Source of the DNA: Nitrospinae bacterium AH_259_B05_G02_I21
GTDB taxonomy: Bacteria > JADFOP01
Assembly: GCA_027717595.1 (NCBI GenBank)
Contig: JALLOF010000004.1
Location: 35,999-99,998 of the forward strand
Length of the DNA: 64,000 nucleotides
Direction: 5' to 3'
Position 1 is the first letter of the stretch; each line of letters starts with the position of its first letter. Positions 25,941 through 36,979 of the stretch are shown here, one piece after another. The translations under genes and the position numbers were made by a program. The notes beneath the pieces were generated by a model that saw only the letters and a program-made list of their open reading frames with translations, searched no databases and was not told the origin of the DNA.

Positions 25941-27455
25941 GTGAAGGTCCAGGTAACGGCTGGGAAGCTCAAGGACGTTAGGGCCGACGCCCTCGGCGTG
26001 GGTCTGTTTCAGGGCGCGAAGCGCCCCGAGGGCGAGGCTGCCGCGCTCGATAAGGCCCTAGGCGGTCTCATCGCCCGGCTCATAAAGGCGGGCGACTTCG
26101 AGGGCAAGGCGGGCCAAACCGCTCTCCTCTACCCGGAGGCCCCGGTTCGGGCCAAGCGGCTCGCCCTCGTGGGCCTGGGCAAGCGCGAGGAGCTTACCCT
26201 CGAGGGCTTCCGCAAGGCCGCAGGCCACATCGCCAAGCTGGCCCGCCTCGTCAGGGCCCGCTCGCTCGCCTTCAGCCTCGACGGGGCCGAAGCCCTGGAG
26301 GAGCCCCGGGCAGAGGCGGCCCAGGCGGCAGCCGAAGCGGTGATCCTTGCAACCTACACCTTCGACGAGTACAAGACCGATGGGGAGAAGAAGGACAAAA
26401 AGCCCCTGGCGACCCTCACCCTCGTGGCGCCCGACCGCCGCGGCCTGAAGGCCGTCAAGGCCGCCTCCGCCGAGGGCCGCACCATCGCCGAGGCGGCCTG
26501 CTTCGCCCGCCGCCTGGTGGACCTGCCCGGCAACACCCACACGCCGACGTATCTGGCCCGAGAGGCCCGCAGGCTCGCACGGGCGAGCCGCAAGCTCACG
26601 GTCCGCGTCCTCGGGCGCCCCCAGATGGAACGGCTCAAGATGGGGGCGCTGCTGGGGGTGGCCAAGGGAAGCTCCGAGCCGCCCCGGTTCATCGTCCTGG
26701 AGTACAAGGGCGGCCGGGCCAAAGAGAAGCCCGTCGTGCTGGTGGGCAAGGCGGTGACGTTCGACTCGGGCGGCATCTCCATCAAGCCCTCCCAGGCGAT
26801 GGAAGAGATGAAGCGGGATATGGCCGGCGGGGCGGCGGTCCTTGGGGCCATCAAGGCGGTCGCGGCGCTCAAGTTGCCGCTCAACGTCGTCGGGCTCGTG
26901 CCGGCCACCGAGAACCTCCCGAGCGGTACGGCGTTCAAGCCGGGCGACATCATCACCGCCTCGAGCGGCACCACCATCGAAATCCTCAACACCGACGCCG
27001 AGGGGCGCCTCATCCTCGCCGACGCGCTGACCTACGCCAAGCGCTACAAGCCGGCGGCGTGCGTGGACCTGGCCACCCTGACCGGGGCCTGCGAGATTGC
27101 GCTCGGCAAGCACTGCGCCGGGCTCATGGGCACCGACGAGGCCCTCATCGAGGAGGTAAAGGAAGCCGGGGAGGCCTGCGGCGAGCGGGCCTGGCCCCTG
27201 CCGCTTTGGCCCGAGTACCACGAGCAGATAAAATCGGACGTCGCCGACGTGAAAAACATCGGCGGGCGAGGCGGCGGGGCCATCACGGCCGCGGCCTTTT
27301 TGGCCAAATTCGCAGAGGGCTATCCCTGGGCCCACCTCGACATCGCCGCGACGTCCTGGGTCACGACCGAGCTTCCCTACATCCCCAAGGGGGCCACGGG
27401 CTACGGCGTGCGCCTCATGGTTGAGTTCCTCAAGCGGCGGGCCGCCTCTTCGTAG
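25941..27455 (+). CDS. pepA: Leucyl aminopeptidase (M17)
   Basis: The GTG start at 25941 follows GGAAGGAGG. The 504-residue product has a macro-like N-terminal domain and an M17 catalytic domain with the metal and active-site motifs VGKAVTFDSGGISIKPS, MKRDMAGGAAV and the family signature NTDAEGRLILADAL (about residues 347-360). It removes N-terminal residues, preferring Leu, as a cytoplasmic hexamer with two metal ions per subunit. In some bacteria PepA also binds DNA; that is not decidable here. Confidence 0.95.
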   Translation: MKVQVTAGKLKDVRADALGVGLFQGAKRPEGEAAALDKALGGLIARLIKAGDFEGKAGQTALLYPEAPVRAKRLALVGLGKREELTLEGFRKAAGHIAKLARLVRARSLAFSLDGAEALEEPRAEAAQAAAEAVILATYTFDEYKTDGEKKDKKPLATLTLVAPDRRGLKAVKAASAEGRTIAEAACFARRLVDLPGNTHTPTYLAREARRLARASRKLTVRVLGRPQMERLKMGALLGVAKGSSEPPRFIVLEYKGGRAKEKPVVLVGKAVTFDSGGISIKPSQAMEEMKRDMAGGAAVLGAIKAVAALKLPLNVVGLVPATENLPSGTAFKPGDIITASSGTTIEILNTDAEGRLILADALTYAKRYKPAACVDLATLTGACEIALGKHCAGLMGTDEALIEEVKEAGEACGERAWPLPLWPEYHEQIKSDVADVKNIGGRGGGAITAAAFLAKFAEGYPWAHLDIAATSWVTTELPYIPKGATGYGVRLMVEFLKRRAASS

Positions 27456-27474
27456 GACCACCCCGACCGGCGCC

Positions 27475-29046
27475 TCACTTCGGCACGTAGATCTTTCCCA
27501 AGGGGTAGTCACGCAGGCGGCCGGGCACTTCGTACCAGAGATCTATGGCCCGAAGCACCCCGGGCGAGAAGCGCACGCGGGTAAGGCGGTAGTTGAGCCG
27601 CTCAAGATCGGTCATCGGCCGGTCCTCGGGGGGCACGGCAAAGGCGTTCAGCTGGATGAGGGCGAAGCGGTGGCGGGCGATGTCGCGGATGAGCGGCCTC
27701 TCGTCCCACCTGCCCCCTTGCGCCAGCCACTTCAGGATGAAGGTATTCGCCAGCACCGGCTTGCCCGCCGCCAGCACGTAGAAAGGCTCCTCGGCCAGCA
27801 CCGGGCCCTCCACCCGACGGATGACCGAGATCATCTGCTCGTCCCGCTTGAGAAGCGCGTCCCAGCCGAAGTGCCAGAGCCGTTGGGCCTCCCACATCCG
27901 CCGACTCAGGGGATACCCCTGCAGCGGCACCTGGAGAAAGAAGAGCGAGAGCGCCACGGCGAGCGAGGCCGCGAGGCGCCTTCCCGGAGACTTGAGGGCG
28001 GGGGCCTCCAGCAGACGGCCCACGGCGCAGGCCAGCACGAGGGCGGCCGCCACCGAGTACTCCACCAGGTAGAGCAGGGAGCTCCCCTCCTTTGCCACGA
28101 GCACGAGGGTCGCCGAGACCGCCAGGCCGTAGATGGCGACGAGGCGATCTCGCGGCCCACCCATCCTCAACGCCCAGACCGCATAGGCCGCCGTGGCGAC
28201 AATCGCCGGCAGATACCACACGCCCAAGGCGCGCTTCCAGATGACGACGACGTTCCTCCACGCCCAGGGGATGTCCGTCGTATAGGGGCCGATGTTGAGG
28301 AAGAAGACGCTTCCGAAGACGGCCCAACAGGCGGCGAGCCACGCCAGGGTCAGGCCCCCCGTCCAGAGCGCCAACCGCACCGCCCGGGGCCGGTCGTGCC
28401 AGGCAAGCCAGGCCAGGGCCGCCGCCGGCGCCGCCACCATGGAGTGCTTGGTGCTCAGCGCTGCGGCGAAGAAGACGGCCGGGACCACCACCCCCCGGCC
28501 TTCCTCGCTCCATGCGAGCCAGGCAATCCCAGCAAAGGTGAGCGCGGCCGCCACCATGTCCACCCGCACCTGGGGCGCCACGATGCGCATGCCGGGGATG
28601 GTCAGGTAGTAGAGCCCCCCCAGGACGGCGACCAGCCACGCGACACCCATGCGCCGGGCGACGAGGACCACGAGAGCGGCGCAGACGGCCAGCGCGGCGA
28701 GCGACAGCAGCCGACCGTAGAGGGGCGAGAAGCCCCATGTGCGGATGGCCGCCGCGGTGGCGAGCAGGTAGAGCGGTGGGTAGTTGCCCACCACATAGGG
28801 GTAGTCCTCGAGCGTGCCGTAGGGCGATTGGCCCGAGGCGAGCTGGACGGCGCTGGTCAGCACCCAGCCCTCGCCGTTCTCCAGCCCATAGGGGTATCGG
28901 GCGGCCTGGGCCCAGTAGACGGACGCCGAGAGGGCGAAATAGACCAACAGGGCCGCTGCGACGTACAGCGGAGCCACCGTCGCGTGGCGCTGCCAGGCCG
29001 GAGGGTCGGAGGGAGCTGTGGTGGAGGCTCTTCGATCGTCGGCCAT
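27475..29046 (-). CDS. Multi-pass membrane glycosyltransferase (GT-C fold)
   Basis: The start at ATG 29046 (MADDRRAS) is preferred; the frame extends to 29283 but that part lacks coding character. The 523-residue protein has about eleven hydrophobic segments. The first outer loop carries ENGEGWVLTSAVQLASGQ and YPYVVGNYPPLYLL, the acidic-loop pattern of lipid-phospho-sugar-dependent GT-C enzymes. The C-terminal 130 residues are a soluble outer domain. It likely moves a sugar from a polyprenyl carrier onto lipid or protein at the periplasmic face. It is convergent with pepA. Substrate unknown. Confidence 0.75.
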   Translation of the reverse strand: MADDRRASTTAPSDPPAWQRHATVAPLYVAAALLVYFALSASVYWAQAARYPYGLENGEGWVLTSAVQLASGQSPYGTLEDYPYVVGNYPPLYLLATAAAIRTWGFSPLYGRLLSLAALAVCAALVVLVARRMGVAWLVAVLGGLYYLTIPGMRIVAPQVRVDMVAAALTFAGIAWLAWSEEGRGVVVPAVFFAAALSTKHSMVAAPAAALAWLAWHDRPRAVRLALWTGGLTLAWLAACWAVFGSVFFLNIGPYTTDIPWAWRNVVVIWKRALGVWYLPAIVATAAYAVWALRMGGPRDRLVAIYGLAVSATLVLVAKEGSSLLYLVEYSVAAALVLACAVGRLLEAPALKSPGRRLAASLAVALSLFFLQVPLQGYPLSRRMWEAQRLWHFGWDALLKRDEQMISVIRRVEGPVLAEEPFYVLAAGKPVLANTFILKWLAQGGRWDERPLIRDIARHRFALIQLNAFAVPPEDRPMTDLERLNYRLTRVRFSPGVLRAIDLWYEVPGRLRDYPLGKIYVPK

Positions 29047-29295
29047 AGGGCCCCTATGATAGCACGGCCTGAGGCGGGCCACGACGGCCACCGCAGGGGG
29101 GGTCATTGACAGACCGAAGGCCTTAGAGCATATTAGAGATGTTATAGCTGGCTTACGATACTCCAGAACCACCCGGTGGAGGGGGGTTACGGGGAGGCCT
29201 AATGCGCCGTCAGGCCCTGGAAAACCCATCACCATTGGTTGATTGAGCACAAGCATCATCCATAATATCGTTTCGGTGAGCAAGGAGGTAAGACC

Positions 29296-29526
29296 ATGTC
29301 AGAGGACATCCGGGATCGCGTCGAGCAGGTCCTCGATAAGATTCGCCCAGCCGTCATGATGGACGGCGGCAACATCGAGCTGGTCGATGTGATCGAGGGG
29401 GTCGTGTCCGTTCGCCTCTTGGGGGCCTGCCAAGGCTGCCCCTCCTCCACGGCGACGCTCCAGTTCGGGATCGAGCAGGCCTTGAAGGACCACATCCCCG
29501 AGGTGGAGCGGCTCATCGCCGTCTGA
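29296..29526 (+). CDS. NifU-like C-terminal domain (Nfu) iron-sulfur scaffold
   Basis: The 76-residue protein follows AAGGAGGT. It is a single Nfu domain: VLDKIRPAVMMDGGNIELVDV and the cluster-binding CQGCPSS (CxxC), then IEQALKDHIPEVERLIAV. Such proteins hold and deliver [4Fe-4S] clusters to client enzymes. The window encodes likely clients (ThiC, MqnE, MqnC). It stands alone, with a strong GC hairpin downstream. Confidence 0.92.
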   Translation: MSEDIRDRVEQVLDKIRPAVMMDGGNIELVDVIEGVVSVRLLGACQGCPSSTATLQFGIEQALKDHIPEVERLIAV

Positions 29527-29560
29527 CGCCCCCCAACCCCTCTTTTCGAGAAGACGCTTG

Positions 29561-29590
29561 CCGGGCCCCGCCCCAAAGGGCGGGGCCCGG
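29561..29590 (+). terminator. 13-bp GC hairpin after nfu
   Basis: CCGGGCCCCGCCC (29561-29573), loop CAAA and the exact reverse complement (29578-29590) form a perfect stem 35 bases after the nfu stop. No T-run follows on either strand, so it is a strong pause/stability structure, possibly a terminator. Confidence 0.5.
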
Positions 29591-29740
29591 TCCACCGAAC
29601 CCTGCCAGCCAAGACTACCCTGCCTCACTTTCTCTTTCTTTGCGAGCCACCGTTGCCGATGCACCCCGCGTGCTTGACACCCCAAGGGCTCGCTCCTATG
29701 ATGGCCGCCGTCCACGGGGGGCCTCGGAAGGAGCGACCTG

Positions 29741-30754
29741 ATGGAGCCGGGGGAGATCATCCTTGTCACAGGGGCCACCGGCCTGGTGGGAAGCGCCCTG
29801 TGCGCCCGTCTCGCCGGGATGGGCCGGCGGGTGCGAGCCCTTGTGCGTCCCACCTCCGATGCCTCGTTCGTACGCACCCTCGACGTGGAGCTGGCAGAAG
29901 GCGACATCGCCGACGATGAGGACTGCCAGCGGGCCGCCCAGGGCGTCGGCACCGTCTTTCACTGCGCGGCCTACGTGTCCGATTGGGCCGAGGCCGACGA
30001 GATGCAGCGGGTCAACGTCGAAGGGCTTCAGGCCATGATGGAGGCGGCCCTGGCCAACGGCGTGCGGCGCCTCGTCTACCTGAGCTCCCTGGCGGTGGTA
30101 GGCCACGACCCTCAGGTCAACATCGACGAGTCCGCCCCGTTTGTCCTGACCGGCGACGGCTACAACCGCACAAAGGTTGAGGCCGAGCAGCTGGCCATGC
30201 AATACCACCGAGAGCGTGGGCTCGCAGTCTCGATCATCCGTCCCCCCTACATCTACGGGCCTCGGGACCGCCAAATGCTGCCCCGCCTCCTCTCGAACCT
30301 CCAGTCGGGGACGTTTCGGTACATCGGGGCGGGCGACCAGCCGCTGAGCCTCGTCTACGTCGAGAACCTGATAGACGCGATGATCGCCGCGGCCGAGCGG
30401 CCCGAGGCGGCCGGGCAGGTCTACCTGATTACTGACGGGGAGCCGGTGACCCGCCGCCAGCTTGTAGAGGCCGTCTGCGACGGGCTGGGCCTGGACCGAC
30501 CCACCCGCACGGTTCCTGTGGGTGTGGCTAAAGTGGCCTGCCGCCTCTTGGAAGCCACATATCGGCTGGCGGGCAAGCGCGAGGCTCCGCCGCTGAACCG
30601 CTTCCGGCTCAAGTTCATGGCGACCCCGCTCACCTTCTCTATCGAGAAGGCCCGCCGCGAGCTCGGCTGGGAGCCCCGGGTCAGCTTCGCCGACGGAATG
30701 GCGGCCACCCTGGCCCAGTGGCGCGAGCAAGAGGCCGCCCCTCCCTCCCAGTAG
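29741..30754 (+). CDS. NAD(P)-dependent epimerase/dehydratase (extended SDR)
   Basis: The start follows GGAAGGAG. The 337-residue extended short-chain dehydrogenase has the nucleotide-binding motif [14 protein letters not shown] at residues about 9-22, the acidic turn-off DVELAEGDI, the active-site [10 protein letters not shown] (YxxxK) near residue 145, and [16 protein letters not shown]. It resembles the 3-beta-hydroxysteroid dehydrogenase/dihydroflavonol-reductase group, often named NAD-dependent epimerases in bacteria. The substrate cannot be told; neighbours are dtd and a TIGR02757 gene. Confidence 0.85.
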   Translation: MEPGEIILVTGATGLVGSALCARLAGMGRRVRALVRPTSDASFVRTLDVELAEGDIADDEDCQRAAQGVGTVFHCAAYVSDWAEADEMQRVNVEGLQAMMEAALANGVRRLVYLSSLAVVGHDPQVNIDESAPFVLTGDGYNRTKVEAEQLAMQYHRERGLAVSIIRPPYIYGPRDRQMLPRLLSNLQSGTFRYIGAGDQPLSLVYVENLIDAMIAAAERPEAAGQVYLITDGEPVTRRQLVEAVCDGLGLDRPTRTVPVGVAKVACRLLEATYRLAGKREAPPLNRFRLKFMATPLTFSIEKARRELGWEPRVSFADGMAATLAQWREQEAAPPSQ

Positions 30755-30831
30755 GCGCTTGTGGCTACGGCGGCGGGGATGGTAGCATGGGGCCGTCGGA
30801 TAAGCTGACGAGGGATAAAGGGACTGAGAGC

Positions 30832-31296
30832 ATGCGAGCGGTTGTCCAGCGGGTCAGCGGCGCCCGGGTCGAGGTGGGAGGCGACATCGTAAGCGAGGTG
30901 GAACAGGGTCTCGTGGTCCTGCTCGGGGTCGGCCGAGGCGACACCGAGGAGGATGCCGACTACCTGGCCCGTAAGATCGTGAGCCTTCGCATCTTCGACG
31001 ACGAGGCGGGCTTCATGAACCGCTCGCTCGAAGAGGTCGGCGGGGCGATGCTCGTCATCAGCCAGTTCACCCTCTACGCCGACACCCGCAAGGGCCGCCG
31101 GCCCTTCTTCGGTGATGCGGCCGAGCCGGGCGAGGCCGAGCGCCTATACGAGCACTTCGTCGAGCGGGCCCGCTCGACAGGTGTGTCCGTTGCCACGGGC
31201 CTTTTCAAGGAGATGATGGACGTGACGCTCACCAACGAGGGCCCCGTGACCATCGCGCTCGACAGCGCCGACAAAGACCGGCCCCGGCGGGGATGA
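30832..31296 (+). CDS. dtd: D-aminoacyl-tRNA deacylase
   Basis: ATG at 30832 ([17 protein letters not shown]) matches the family start; the frame opens earlier only by chance. The 154-residue product carries the two cross-subunit motifs [17 protein letters not shown] and NEGPVTI (the N-x-GP-x-T motif). The dimer hydrolyses D-aminoacyl-tRNAs and Gly-tRNA-Ala errors. It is followed 4 bases later by the TIGR02757 gene. Confidence 0.95.
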   Translation: MRAVVQRVSGARVEVGGDIVSEVEQGLVVLLGVGRGDTEEDADYLARKIVSLRIFDDEAGFMNRSLEEVGGAMLVISQFTLYADTRKGRRPFFGDAAEPGEAERLYEHFVERARSTGVSVATGLFKEMMDVTLTNEGPVTIALDSADKDRPRRG

Positions 31297-31300
31297 CGCC

Positions 31301-32161
31301 GTGGCGACGTCGCTCAAGCCCTTCCTGGACGAGCTTTATAAGACCTTCGACCGCCGCCACCTCGACTCCGACCCGCTCGCATTCGTCCACCGCTACGCCG
31401 AGAGGGCCGACCAGGAGATCGTGGCGTTCCTCGCTTCGGGGCTCGCCTTCGGCAACGTCCGCTCCATCCAGGGAAGCCTCGAACGCCTCTTGGCCGCCCT
31501 CGGCCCCAAGCCCCAGGCATTCGTGCTCGGCTTCGACCCGGCCCGCCATACTGAAGCGCTTCCAGCCACCGTCCACCGATGGATTACCCGACACGACGCC
31601 GCCCGCACCCTCGTTGTGCTGCGGCTGCTCCTCGAGGAACACGGCTCCCTGGAAGCGGCTTTCGCTGCGGGCGACGACACCACATCACCCACGATCGAGG
31701 CTGGGCTTGCAGACTTCGCCTCCCGGGCCCGTGCCCTCGACCCGGGGCCCACCGAAGGCGAATCCCCCGAAGGGAGCCGACCCAGCGGCGCCGCGTTCTT
31801 TTTCCCCTCGCCCGCCGGCGGGGGTGCCTGCAAGCGTCTCAACCTATTCTTGCGCTGGATGGTCCGAGACGGCGACGGGCTTGATCTCGGGCTCTGGAGC
31901 GCCGTCGACCCCTCCCGCCTCCTCATCCCACTCGATACCCATGTGGCCCGCATCGCCCGGGCCATCGGCCTCACGAGGCGGCGCACCACCGGGCTCGCCA
32001 TGGTCCGGGAGGTCACCGCGGCCCTTAGGCGGCTCGACCCCGCCGACCCCGTCAAGTACGACTTCGCCCTGGCCCGCCTTGGGATTCTCGATTGGTGTCC
32101 GTCCCGCCGAACGCCGGGCCGATGCGAGGAATGCCCGCTCGAGGCGGTCTGCATCCTGTGA
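31301..32161 (+). CDS. TIGR02757 (DUF2400) family protein
   Basis: GTG at 31301, 4 bases after dtd. The 286-residue protein has the family pattern: N-terminal YAERADQEIVAFLASGLAFGNV, KRLNLFLRWMVRDGDGLDLGLW, the PLDTHVARIARAIGLTRRR-type helix-hairpin-helix segment, and C-terminal cysteines in CPSRRTPGRCEECPLEAVC. The fold is related to HhH-GPD DNA glycosylases, and the last cysteines could bind a [4Fe-4S] cluster as in those enzymes. No activity has been firmly established for the family as far as I know. Confidence 0.85.
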   Translation: MATSLKPFLDELYKTFDRRHLDSDPLAFVHRYAERADQEIVAFLASGLAFGNVRSIQGSLERLLAALGPKPQAFVLGFDPARHTEALPATVHRWITRHDAARTLVVLRLLLEEHGSLEAAFAAGDDTTSPTIEAGLADFASRARALDPGPTEGESPEGSRPSGAAFFFPSPAGGGACKRLNLFLRWMVRDGDGLDLGLWSAVDPSRLLIPLDTHVARIARAIGLTRRRTTGLAMVREVTAALRRLDPADPVKYDFALARLGILDWCPSRRTPGRCEECPLEAVCIL

Positions 32162-32381
32162 GCCCCCCGCCCCACGGCGCCGGCTCCCCTCGAGGCCGTT
32201 GCCAGCGAAAGGGTCGGCCTGCTCAGGATTGAAGGCTGACCCGCCGCCTGGGGTAAACGGGAGGCAGACCTCTAGGCCTCCGGTGCCTCTCTTGCCCCGC
32301 TCACGGGTCTAAGCTACGATAGGTCCCAATACCCCCTGACGAGACCATATCCAACAACCCATCTGTATGGAGGACTTCCCC

Positions 32382-33275
32382 ATGCCGTCAGCCACGTCCA
32401 TTGGAGCCCTTGTTGAATGGATCGTTTTTCCCTCCCTCCGGATCATCCTCACTCTCGCCGGTGCCTGGGTGCTCATCCGGGTGGCCAAGCCCGTACTGGA
32501 GCGAATGGAGCCACTCATCGTCAAGGCCCGCCATAAGGACGAAGCGGAGGGCGAGGCCGAAAAAAGGTCCAAGACACTGACCCAAATCGTCTGGCACATC
32601 ATGCGGGTCGCCATCGGGGTGGTGGCCATCATCATGGTCCTCGGCCAGCTCGGCCTCCAGATCGGCCCCATCCTGGCCGGCGTGGGCATCGTGGGCCTCG
32701 CAGTCGGCTTCGGCGCCCAGAGCCTCGTCAAAGACGTCATCAACGGGTTCTTTCTCATTCTGGAGAACCGTTACCGGGTGGGCGACGTCGTGCGCACGGC
32801 GGGGGTGGCAGGACGGGTGGAATCGGTCACCCTCCGGGTCACCACCCTCAGGAACCTGGAAGGGAGGGTCCACATCATCCCCAACGGCCAGATCGATACC
32901 CTGACCAACTTCACCAAGGACTGGTCGCGGACGGTCCTCGATATCGGGGTCGCCTACAAGGAGGACGTGGACGAGGTGATGGCGGTGCTCCGCAAGGTTG
33001 GTGAGGAGCTCCGGCAAGACAAGGATTTCAAGGAGCTTATTATGGAGCCGATGAACATCCTCGGTGTGGAGGACTTCGGCGACAGCCAGGTCACGATCCG
33101 GATGTTCTTCACGACCCAGCCGCTCAAGCAGTGGGACGTGGCCAGGGAGTTCCGCCGCCGGGTGAAGCGGGCCTTCGACGAGCACGGCATCGAGTTCCCC
33201 TTCCCCCACAGGACCATCTACATGGGCACAGGCGACCAGGGCCGGCTCAGCGTCGAGCAGATCCCGGCCGCCTAG
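32382..33275 (+). CDS. Small-conductance mechanosensitive channel (MscS family)
   Basis: ATG at 32382 (MPSATSIGALVEW) has GGAGG at 8-base spacing, which overlaps a weaker upstream ATG at 32367. The 297-residue protein has transmembrane helices near residues 15-35, 75-95 and the pore helix region, then the family signature GFGAQSLVKDVINGFFLILENRYRVGDVV, followed by the beta domain (NLEGRVHIIPNGQIDTLTN) and an alpha/beta C-terminus. It opens at the inner membrane under osmotic downshock. A TTAGACAC hairpin repeat follows. Confidence 0.9.
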   Translation: MPSATSIGALVEWIVFPSLRIILTLAGAWVLIRVAKPVLERMEPLIVKARHKDEAEGEAEKRSKTLTQIVWHIMRVAIGVVAIIMVLGQLGLQIGPILAGVGIVGLAVGFGAQSLVKDVINGFFLILENRYRVGDVVRTAGVAGRVESVTLRVTTLRNLEGRVHIIPNGQIDTLTNFTKDWSRTVLDIGVAYKEDVDEVMAVLRKVGEELRQDKDFKELIMEPMNILGVEDFGDSQVTIRMFFTTQPLKQWDVAREFRRRVKRAFDEHGIEFPFPHRTIYMGTGDQGRLSVEQIPAA

Positions 33276-33338
33276 GAAGGTTGAGGTCCGGGCGGAAGCG
33301 GCCGGCCACAGCCACGCCGCCAGCCGGCTTGCTGGCCC

Positions 33339-33392
33339 TGGACGGATTGGACACTTTTAGACACTTTTGGCGTTTTTGTGGAAGTGTCTAAG
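33339..33392 (+). repeat. Dispersed TTAGACAC hairpin repeat, copy B
   Basis: The sequence TGGACGGATTGGACAC, TTTTAGACACTTTTGGCG, TTTTTGTGG and AAGTGTCTAA closely matches the reverse complement of 24866-24925. TTAGACACTT (33357-33366) and AAGTGTCTAA (33382-33391) form a perfect 10-bp stem. It lies in the 260-bp gap between the convergent mscS and thiC genes; the rest of that gap is AT-rich with no gene that I can support. Confidence 0.65.
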
Positions 33393-33535
33393 CAGGCTTA
33401 ACATATTAAATATATTGACATTAAGGCAATTTATGGGTGTTAGGGATGGTGAGAGGCGTAAAGGAGGCGCAGATAGGGAAGTGGTTTTTTGCGGAGCCTA
33501 GCCCCCGATCCGAAACCGGTCTCTTTCTCTTCCTC

Positions 33536-34939
<1,404 letters not shown>

Positions 34940-34993
34940 TGTCCGTTACCTCCTGATTATGTGGAGTTCGTGCATGTTATTGAGTTACTTTGA

Positions 34994-35662
34994 TTATCCC
35001 CTCTCTTGTGGACTGGGCTGGGCCGCTTCGGAAATCTCGCGTAGAATACCCCGAGCCGCCTCGGCCGGGTCTCCGGCGGCTACCACGGCGCTGATGAGAG
35101 CCACACCGCGGGCCCCGTGAGAGAGCACCTCGGCGACGTTGCCAGGCTTCACTCCCCCGAGGCCCAGCACCGGGACGGACGGCCCCAGAGCCTCCACCAC
35201 CTCCCGTAGGAGCGTCAGCCCGACGGGCGGGCCGTAGGCGGCCTTGGAGGGGGTGTAGAACAGCGGGCCGAAGGTGAGGTAGTCGGCCCCTCCCTCGGCG
35301 GCCCGCCTGGCTTCGTCGAGCGAGTGGGTGGAGGCGCCGACCAGCAGCGCCTCGCCCACGATCCGCCTCGCGACGGCAGGCGGCAGGCCGTTGGCCGGCA
35401 GATGGACCCCGTCGGCCCCGACGGCGAGGGCCACATCCACCCGGTCGTTCACGATGAGGGACGCTCCCCGCTCGGCGGTCACCGCCCGAAGCTCTTCGGC
35501 CAACGCCACGAGCTTGCCCGCCGCCAGGTCCTTCTCGCGCAGCTGAACCCACCGGAGCCCGCCGTCGCAGGCGCGGGCCACGACCTCGGCGAGCGGCCGG
35601 CCCCGGGTTTTGCCCCTATCGGTGATGACCATGAGGTCGATTTCGTGGGCCCTTCCGGTCAC
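34994..35662 (-). CDS. thiE: Thiamine-phosphate synthase
   Basis: The GTG start at 35662 overlaps the thiG stop (GTGA). The 222-residue TIM-barrel product has [10 protein letters not shown] near residue 35, [48 protein letters not shown] and PVLGLGGV, the pyrophosphate- and thiazole-binding landmarks of ThiE. It joins HMP-pyrophosphate and thiazole phosphate. Confidence 0.95.
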   Translation of the reverse strand: MTGRAHEIDLMVITDRGKTRGRPLAEVVARACDGGLRWVQLREKDLAAGKLVALAEELRAVTAERGASLIVNDRVDVALAVGADGVHLPANGLPPAVARRIVGEALLVGASTHSLDEARRAAEGGADYLTFGPLFYTPSKAAYGPPVGLTLLREVVEALGPSVPVLGLGGVKPGNVAEVLSHGARGVALISAVVAAGDPAEAARGILREISEAAQPSPQERG

Positions 35663-36438
35663 TCGACGAGTCCCTCCAGGGGGCTTGAGGCGGTGGCGTA
35701 GAGCCTTCGGGGCATGCGGCCGGCCAGGTAGGCGAGCCGCCCGCTCTCGACGGCGAGCTTCATCGCCCGGGCCATCCCAATCGGGTCCTCGGCCTCGGCG
35801 ATGGCCGTGTTCATAAGTACCGCATCGCAGCCAAGCTCCATGGCTATCGAGGCGTCGCTGGCGGTCCCAACCCCGGCATCGACGATGATGGGGAGGGTCG
35901 CCTGCTCCAGGATGATGCGGATATTGTAGGGGTTGCGGATGCCGAGCCCACTGCCGATGGGCGCCCCGAGGGGCATGACACAGGCGGCGCCGGCTTCTTC
36001 GAGCTGGCGGCAGACAACCGGGTCGTCGTTCGTGTAGGGCATTACCACGAAACCCTCTTTGGCCAGCACCTCTGTCGCCTCAAGCAGCGCGTGGTTGTCG
36101 GGAAAGAGCGTCTTCTTGCAGCCGATGACCTCGAGCTTCACCAGGTCCGAGATGCCCGCCTCGCGGGCCAGCCGCGACGTCCGGATGGCCTCCTCGGCCG
36201 TGTAGCACGCGGCCGTGTTGGGCAGCACCGTCACCCGGGAGAGGTCCAGGTAGTCGAGGAGGTTCTCCTGCGTGCGATCGAGAATGTTGACGCGCCGGAC
36301 AGCCACGGTGATTATCTCAGCTCCCGAAGCCTCCAGGACCTCGGCGGTCTGTTTGAAGTCCTTGTACTTGCCGCTGCCGATTATAAGCCGGGAGCTAAAC
36401 CGCCGCCCGGCAACCTCCAGAATATCGTTCTCCACCAT
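35659..36438 (-). CDS. thiG: Thiazole synthase
   Basis: The 259-residue protein has the ThiG pattern: [20 protein letters not shown] at residues about 13-32 with TVAVRRVNI for the Schiff-base region, [55 protein letters not shown] and [21 protein letters not shown]. It builds the thiazole phosphate ring with sulfur from ThiS thiocarboxylate. thiS ends 2 bases upstream. thiF, thiH and thiO are not in the window, so the glycine-imine source is encoded elsewhere. Confidence 0.96.
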   Translation of the reverse strand: MVENDILEVAGRRFSSRLIIGSGKYKDFKQTAEVLEASGAEIITVAVRRVNILDRTQENLLDYLDLSRVTVLPNTAACYTAEEAIRTSRLAREAGISDLVKLEVIGCKKTLFPDNHALLEATEVLAKEGFVVMPYTNDDPVVCRQLEEAGAACVMPLGAPIGSGLGIRNPYNIRIILEQATLPIIVDAGVGTASDASIAMELGCDAVLMNTAIAEAEDPIGMARAMKLAVESGRLAYLAGRMPRRLYATASSPLEGLVE

Positions 36439-36440
36439 GC

Positions 36441-36641
36441 TTAGCCGCCTCCCACGAAGGTGACAATCTCGATCGCATCCCCCTCTTGGAGAACCGTCTC
36501 GCCATAGGCCTCCCTGGGAACGATGTCCCGGTTGCGCTCCACGGCCAGCAACTCCGGGCGCAGGCCGAGCTCCTCAAGCAGCTTGGCCACCGTGGTCACA
36601 CCGCCCACCTCGCGGCGCTCTCCATTGAGGAAAATGGTCAC
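36441..36641 (-). CDS. thiS: Sulfur carrier protein ThiS
   Basis: GTG at 36641 gives a 66-residue ubiquitin-like protein ([20 protein letters not shown] ... [10 protein letters not shown]). The C-terminal Gly-Gly is the thiocarboxylate site. The longer frame upstream runs through the riboswitch terminator and is not coding. First gene of the thi operon, 2 bases before thiG. Confidence 0.9.
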   Translation of the reverse strand: MTIFLNGERREVGGVTTVAKLLEELGLRPELLAVERNRDIVPREAYGETVLQEGDAIEIVTFVGGG

Positions 36642-36705
36642 CAAAGGAATCGGACTCCTGGGGGTCGGCCGGCGAGGGGAAGGAGCAAGAGGGCGGGATG
36701 GGCCC

Positions 36706-36743
36706 GAAAATATAAGGCCGTCTCCCTGATCGTGGGAGACGGC
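36706..36743 (-). terminator. Riboswitch-controlled intrinsic terminator before thiS
   Basis: On the minus strand GCCGTCTCCC and GGGAGACGGC form a perfect 10-bp stem with a 7-base loop, followed by a T-rich run (CTTATATTTTC). It lies between the TPP aptamer and thiS, the expected place for the expression platform. Confidence 0.75.
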
Positions 36744-36806
36744 GCGACGGACCTGAGCACGTGATGTGCGCATAGGGCCGGGTGAAAAGGCACGACCACC
36801 GGCCGT

Positions 36807-36907
36807 CCGCTTCCCTTCGCTGGCATTACCCAGATCAGGTTCAAAGGGTTGTCCTCCGGCCGCCTTATGGGGCCGGAGCGACTCTCAGCCGTAACGACAC
36901 CCCTAGC
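36807..36907 (-). promoter_or_regulatory. TPP riboswitch (THI element)
   Basis: The minus strand carries the conserved aptamer blocks in order: GGGGTGTCG, GGCTGAGAG, a variable GC stem (CTCCGGCC/GGCCGGAG), CCCTT, then TGAACCTGATCTGGGTAATG and CCAGCGAAGGGAAG. Known biology: TPP binding stops expression of thiamine genes. Together with the terminator downstream it should switch off thiSGEC when TPP is plentiful. Confidence 0.97.
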
Positions 36908-36979
36908 GTCAAGAATAATATTACGTTGCGCCAATGGGGTTGTCAAGGGGCGTACGGCCCCTGCCTGGGTCTTGGCCGC

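Noticed and set aside
29047-29283. N-terminal extension of the glycosyltransferase to 29283
   Set aside because: The extension lacks coding character and lies in the intergenic region; ATG 29046 begins the hydrophilic leader of the membrane protein.
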